From a bacterium (GTDB lineage: Bacteria > Desulfobacterota > Binatia > UBA12015): a stretch of 32,737 nucleotides of DNA. This document shows, in pieces, positions 29,888 through 32,737 of this stretch. A model generated the notes under the pieces. It did not search any database and was not told the DNA's origin. It saw nothing but the letters and a program-made list of their open reading frames with translations. How positions within the stretch are numbered: the first letter of the stretch is position 1; each line of letters starts with the position of its first letter. The DNA lies in contig JAUIFY010000030.1 of NCBI GenBank assembly GCA_030430245.1, forward strand, positions 1-32,737, in the 5' to 3' direction. The translations under genes and the position numbers were made by a program.

Positions 29888-30483
29888 TGGAAAGATTCGG
29901 AGCGAGCTTCCTGATCGCGGGCGTTCTGACGTTCCTGCTCGGGTTCTTCCTGCAGGGCATCATGCCGGTCATGACGCTGAGCGACGTGCCGATCGAGACC
30001 CTCGAGTCGATCGCGCAGAACCCGACGCCAGACTTCCACCAGCTGGCGGCCGATTACCCGGTCGAGTTCGAGCGGGACTTCGGGCAGGTGGGCCCGGAGT
30101 CGTTCGCGGCGGCTCTCGACCTCGGTCGAGATCTGTACATCGCCGAGGCCTGCTGGCACTGCCACTCGCAATTCGTCCGGCCGGTCTCGAACGAGGACGT
30201 GCGCTTCGGCCCGGTGTCGACGGCCGAGGAGTATCAGAACGAGATGAACCTACCGCACCTGTTCGGGACGCGGCGCGTGGGGCCCGACTTGATCCGTGAG
30301 GCGGGCAAGCACTCCAACGATTGGCAGATGGCGCACCTCTACGACCCGCGGAGCGTCGCGCCGTACTCCATCATGCCCGGGTACGTCTGGTACTTCGACG
30401 ACGACAAGAGGCCTCTGCGCGAGGCCCTGGCGCTCGTCGCGTACGTTCAGTGGCTCGGGAGCTGGGAGACGAAATCGGAATGA
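29887..30483 (+). CDS. ccoO: cbb3-type oxidase monoheme subunit II
   Basis: 198 residues: an N-terminal membrane anchor (about 8-28), then a periplasmic heme domain with CWHCH at 89-93 in the characteristic EACWHCHSQFVRPV, and a late SIMPGYVWYF carrying the axial Met. GTRRVGPDLIREAGKHSNDWQMAHLYDPRSVAPYSIMP is the standard CcoO track. It receives electrons from the diheme cytochrome and passes them to CcoN. Start and previous stop overlap by one base (TGATG). It is somewhat shorter than typical CcoO. Confidence 0.9.
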   Translation: MERFGASFLIAGVLTFLLGFFLQGIMPVMTLSDVPIETLESIAQNPTPDFHQLAADYPVEFERDFGQVGPESFAAALDLGRDLYIAEACWHCHSQFVRPVSNEDVRFGPVSTAEEYQNEMNLPHLFGTRRVGPDLIREAGKHSNDWQMAHLYDPRSVAPYSIMPGYVWYFDDDKRPLREALALVAYVQWLGSWETKSE

Positions 30484-30758
30484 AGATCGACGGCAAGTTC
30501 GCGATCATCTCCTTCGTGACGATCTTGGTAGTCGTCGTGGCGGGGTTGGCGTTCGTCTACAAGATGACCGAGTTCTACATGACGATCACCGACGACGACG
30601 TCTCGGGCTTCGGTCCGGCCTCGGTCATGACGTACCTGCTCGGAATGCTGCCTCTTCTTCTCATCACCCTGTGGGCGGCGATCTCCGGTCGGCTTCGCGA
30701 CATCGAGGCACCGAAGTATCGGATGCTCGAGCTCAACGAGGACATCGGCAATGAGTGA
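30480..30758 (+). CDS. Small two-helix membrane protein of the cbb3 operon
   Basis: 92 residues. Hydrophobic segments near 8-29 (AIISFVTILVVVVAGLAFVY) and 47-68 (SVMTYLLGMLPLLLITLWAAI), ending in a soluble acidic tail. No heme or metal motif. The position between ccoO and the CcoP-anchor-like gene suggests an assembly or structural subunit of the oxidase, but I do not recognise a family. ATGA overlap with ccoO and an 8-bp overlap with the next gene show tight coupling. Confidence 0.72.
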   Translation: MKIDGKFAIISFVTILVVVVAGLAFVYKMTEFYMTITDDDVSGFGPASVMTYLLGMLPLLLITLWAAISGRLRDIEAPKYRMLELNEDIGNE

Positions 30759-30939
30759 TCCGATCATCGCACCCCGCGGCCAGAGCGCCGCATCGGCGTC
30801 GCGGCCCGAGACCGAGCTCGAGGAGTCGCGCTACAACAGGTACGAGGCGAACCCGGTTCCGTGGTGGATCTCGCTCCTGTGGGTCTCGTTCTTCGTCTTC
30901 GGGGTCCTCTACCTGATCATCAATCTGATGGAGGGATGA
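30751..30939 (+). CDS. Single-helix protein resembling the CcoP membrane anchor
   Basis: 62 residues. ESRYNRYEANPVPWWISLLWVSFFVFGVLYLIINL closely follows the start of CcoP proteins (acidic stretch, NPLPRWW, one membrane helix), but the protein ends right after the helix, with no heme domain. With the diheme cytochrome at 27702 it would reconstitute a split CcoP. It could instead be counted as a CcoQ-like small subunit. It overlaps the previous gene by 8 bp and the next by ATGA. Confidence 0.75.
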   Translation: MSDPIIAPRGQSAASASRPETELEESRYNRYEANPVPWWISLLWVSFFVFGVLYLIINLMEG

Positions 30940-32737
30940 TCTCCCCAGCCGAGACCGAGCGCGCGTGCGACCACTGCGGTCTCCGTCTCGGGCGGCGCGT
31001 GGTCGAGGGGAAGATCGGGGGCGCTCCCGGGCGGTTCTGCTGCGGAGGCTGCCTGTTGGCCGCACACGTGACGCGCGCGCGCGGCGATCCGTCGATCGCG
31101 GCCGCGCTCATGGTGCGGCTCGCACTCGCGGCGTTCTTCTCGATGAACGTGATGATGCTGACGTTGCCGACCTACGCGCGCCACGTGTACGGCGACGTCG
31201 GCAACGGGCCGATGTTTGAGATGTTGCGCGCCGTTTCGGGCGTGTTGACGGTGCCGGTACTGCTTCTCCTCGGGGCGCCCCTTCTCGCATCCACGTGGGG
31301 AGGGCTCACGCGGGGGCGCGCCACGGCGGATCTGCTGATCGTCGTGGCGGTGGGAGCGGCGTTCGGCTTGTCCGTCGCCAACGTCGTCGCGGGCCGGCCG
31401 GACACGTACTTCGACACGACCGTGATGCTGTTGCTGCTCGTGACCGGCGGTCGCTATCTCGAGGCTGTCGCGAAGGCGCGTGCGACCGAGGCGATTCGTC
31501 GCCAGTCGGTCGCGGGGCCGAGCGTCGCACTGCGGATCGGCGAGGATGGCGAGCGGTTCGAGGTCGGCCCGGCCGTGCTCCGGCCGGGCGACGTCGTCGA
31601 GGTCGGCCCCGGAGGTGCGTTTCCGGCCGACGGCGTGATCCTGGAAGGAGAGGCCGACGTCGACGAGAGCATGCTGACCGGCGAGGCGCGGCCGCAGCGC
31701 AAGGTCGTCGGCTCCGCGGTCGCGGGGGGTACGGTGAGCTTCGATGGCCGGCTCCGCGTGCGGATCGTTCGCCGAGCCGACGAGAGCGCGCAGGCCCGCA
31801 TCGAGGCGTTGCTGGACGAGGCTCGCACCGTGCCTTCCGCTCTCGAACGGCAGGTGGATCGGGTCGCGGCGCTCGTGGTGCCCGTCGTCGCGCTGCTCGC
31901 GATCGGGGCCGGGGTCTGGTGGGCGAGGGCCGACGGGATCGACCAAGGGGTGCTCACCGCCGTGTCGGTCCTGGTCGTCGCGTGCCCGTGCGGTCTCGTG
32001 CTGGCGACGCCGATCGCCATCTCTCGCGCGCTGTCGGCCGCCGTCGAGCGCGGGATCGTGATCCGCTCGGCTCCGGTCCTGGAGCGCGTGGCCGACGTCC
32101 TACGCGTCCTCTTCGACAAGACCGGGACGCTGACCGAGGCGGTGCCGGCCGTCGAGCGGGTCGAGGTGCGGTCGGGATCCCGCGGTGAGAACGCGTTGCT
32201 CGCCCGGGCCGCCGCCGTCGAGGAGGGGATCTCGCATCCTCTCGCCCGGGCGATCGTCGCCGAGGCCCGGGCGCGTGGTCTCTCGTGGCCGGAGGCGAAG
32301 AACGTGCGGCTCTGGCCGGGTCGCGGAGCGTCGGGACTCGTCGATGGGGTCTTGGTCGGCGTCGGGGGCTCGGAGCTGTTTCGTGAGATCGGGATCGCGG
32401 CGGGGCGCCGCGGTCCGGTGACGATCGCGACCGCCGAGGGCGACGAGGCGACCGTCCGGCTGGGGGAGTCCCTCGCGGCGGGGGTCGAGGATACGGTGCA
32501 ACAGCTTCGGCGCGGGGGATTCGCGGTGCGCCTCGTCTCGGGCGACCCGACGCCGTCGCGGCGGGGAACCGCCCCCTTCGCTCCCATCGAGATCGCGGCG
32601 GGTCTGTCTCCGGCCGACAAGCTCGCGTACGTGGAGCGCGAGCGGGTGGTTTCGGGCCAGGCCGTGGCGATGGTCGGCGACGGCGTGAACGACGCGCCGG
32701 CGCTGGCGGCCGCCGACGTCGGCGTCGCCGTGGCGGG
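30936..32737 (+). CDS. ccoI: Copper-transporting P1B-type ATPase of the cbb3 assembly type (3' end beyond window)
   Basis: 600 residues visible, open at the window end. The N-terminus has CDHCG (11-15) and FCCGGC (34-39), the Cys-rich domain found in CcoI/FixI in place of or ahead of an HMA domain; no GMTCxxC HMA repeat is seen. Catalytic elements: TGEA at 248-251, membrane CPC at 350-352 (Cu+ path), phosphorylation site DKTGTLT from 394, and GDGVNDAP from 581. It exports copper to the periplasm for the CcoN CuB site. The ATG overlaps the previous stop (ATGA). It lacks only the last part of the hydrolase domain and the final helices. Confidence 0.92.
   Translation, partial: MISPAETERACDHCGLRLGRRVVEGKIGGAPGRFCCGGCLLAAHVTRARGDPSIAAALMVRLALAAFFSMNVMMLTLPTYARHVYGDVGNGPMFEMLRAVSGVLTVPVLLLLGAPLLASTWGGLTRGRATADLLIVVAVGAAFGLSVANVVAGRPDTYFDTTVMLLLLVTGGRYLEAVAKARATEAIRRQSVAGPSVALRIGEDGERFEVGPAVLRPGDVVEVGPGGAFPADGVILEGEADVDESMLTGEARPQRKVVGSAVAGGTVSFDGRLRVRIVRRADESAQARIEALLDEARTVPSALERQVDRVAALVVPVVALLAIGAGVWWARADGIDQGVLTAVSVLVVACPCGLVLATPIAISRALSAAVERGIVIRSAPVLERVADVLRVLFDKTGTLTEAVPAVERVEVRSGSRGENALLARAAAVEEGISHPLARAIVAEARARGLSWPEAKNVRLWPGRGASGLVDGVLVGVGGSELFREIGIAAGRRGPVTIATAEGDEATVRLGESLAAGVEDTVQQLRRGGFAVRLVSGDPTPSRRGTAPFAPIEIAAGLSPADKLAYVERERVVSGQAVAMVGDGVNDAPALAAADVGVAVA

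Noticed and set aside
31295..32188. Arg/Gly-rich open frame inside the copper ATPase region.
   Set aside because: It is a shadow of the ccoI reading frame, which carries CPC, DKTGT and GDGVND motifs.
1..32737. CRISPR arrays, tRNA or rRNA genes, insertion sequences, attachment sites, riboswitches.
   Set aside because: I looked for spaced direct repeats, cloverleaf motifs, transposase motifs and conserved leader structures and saw none. No gap between genes exceeds about 250 bp.

Overview
The window is high-GC DNA with closely packed genes on both strands. It has no rRNA, tRNA, CRISPR array, insertion sequence or phage gene. Periplasmic c-type cytochromes, cbb3-type oxidase genes, GAFTGA-type sigma-54 activator logic, tandem universal stress proteins and a WS/DGAT wax-ester synthase together suggest a Gram-negative, respiring proteobacterium in the broad sense. 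A Myxococcota or deltaproteobacteria-like lineage fits best, but this is inference only. I support 38 protein-coding genes, two of them cut by the window ends.

Layout. 1-742: end of a CBS protein and a GNAT acetyltransferase. 731-6475: an acetyl-CoA hydrolase/transferase, then two copies of a convergent cassette (small periplasmic cytochrome c facing a tandem universal stress protein), with an FNR-like regulator and its upstream partner between them. 6548-8157: a DUF2238 membrane protein and two facing CBS-pair proteins. 8331-12790: GCS2-type ligase plus aspartoacylase-like peptidase, acyl-CoA dehydrogenase, assimilatory APS reductase. 13040-13408: a basic histone-like protein. 13622-18206: a sensor-less sigma-54 activator divergent from a sulfide/persulfide-type operon (metallo-beta-lactamase, DoxX-like, TauE-YeeE fusion, second YeeE half, periplasmic DUF442 phosphatase-like protein). 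18238-20677: an RCK potassium channel and a WS/DGAT. 20822-24853: an ArsR-HTH fused to NAD synthetase, divergent from a PAS histidine kinase and a receiver protein whose phospho-acceptor is Glu. 24963-32737: triheme cytochrome c, a copper-handling-type membrane protein, and a translationally coupled cbb3 oxidase operon (ccoN, ccoO, a split ccoP equivalent, small membrane proteins, ccoI).

The main discovery is regulatory. Twelve gene starts carry a correctly placed sigma-54 -24/-12 element (GG-N10-GC within a TGGCACG-N4-TTGCW-like 16-mer). Nine of these also have, upstream, a 16-bp dyad of the form TTC-N10-GAA (best form TTCCC-N6-GGGAA). Its near edge is most often 41-42 bp from the -24 GG, and the other spacings mostly differ from that by about whole helical turns. 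The genes concerned encode cytochromes, the cbb3 operon, stress proteins, a CBS protein, the FNR-like operon, WS/DGAT and the sulfur operon. The window thus looks like a coordinated RpoN regulon for respiratory, redox and energy stress under an activator whose enhancer I do not recognise. Its best local candidate is the sensor-less activator at 13622-14599.
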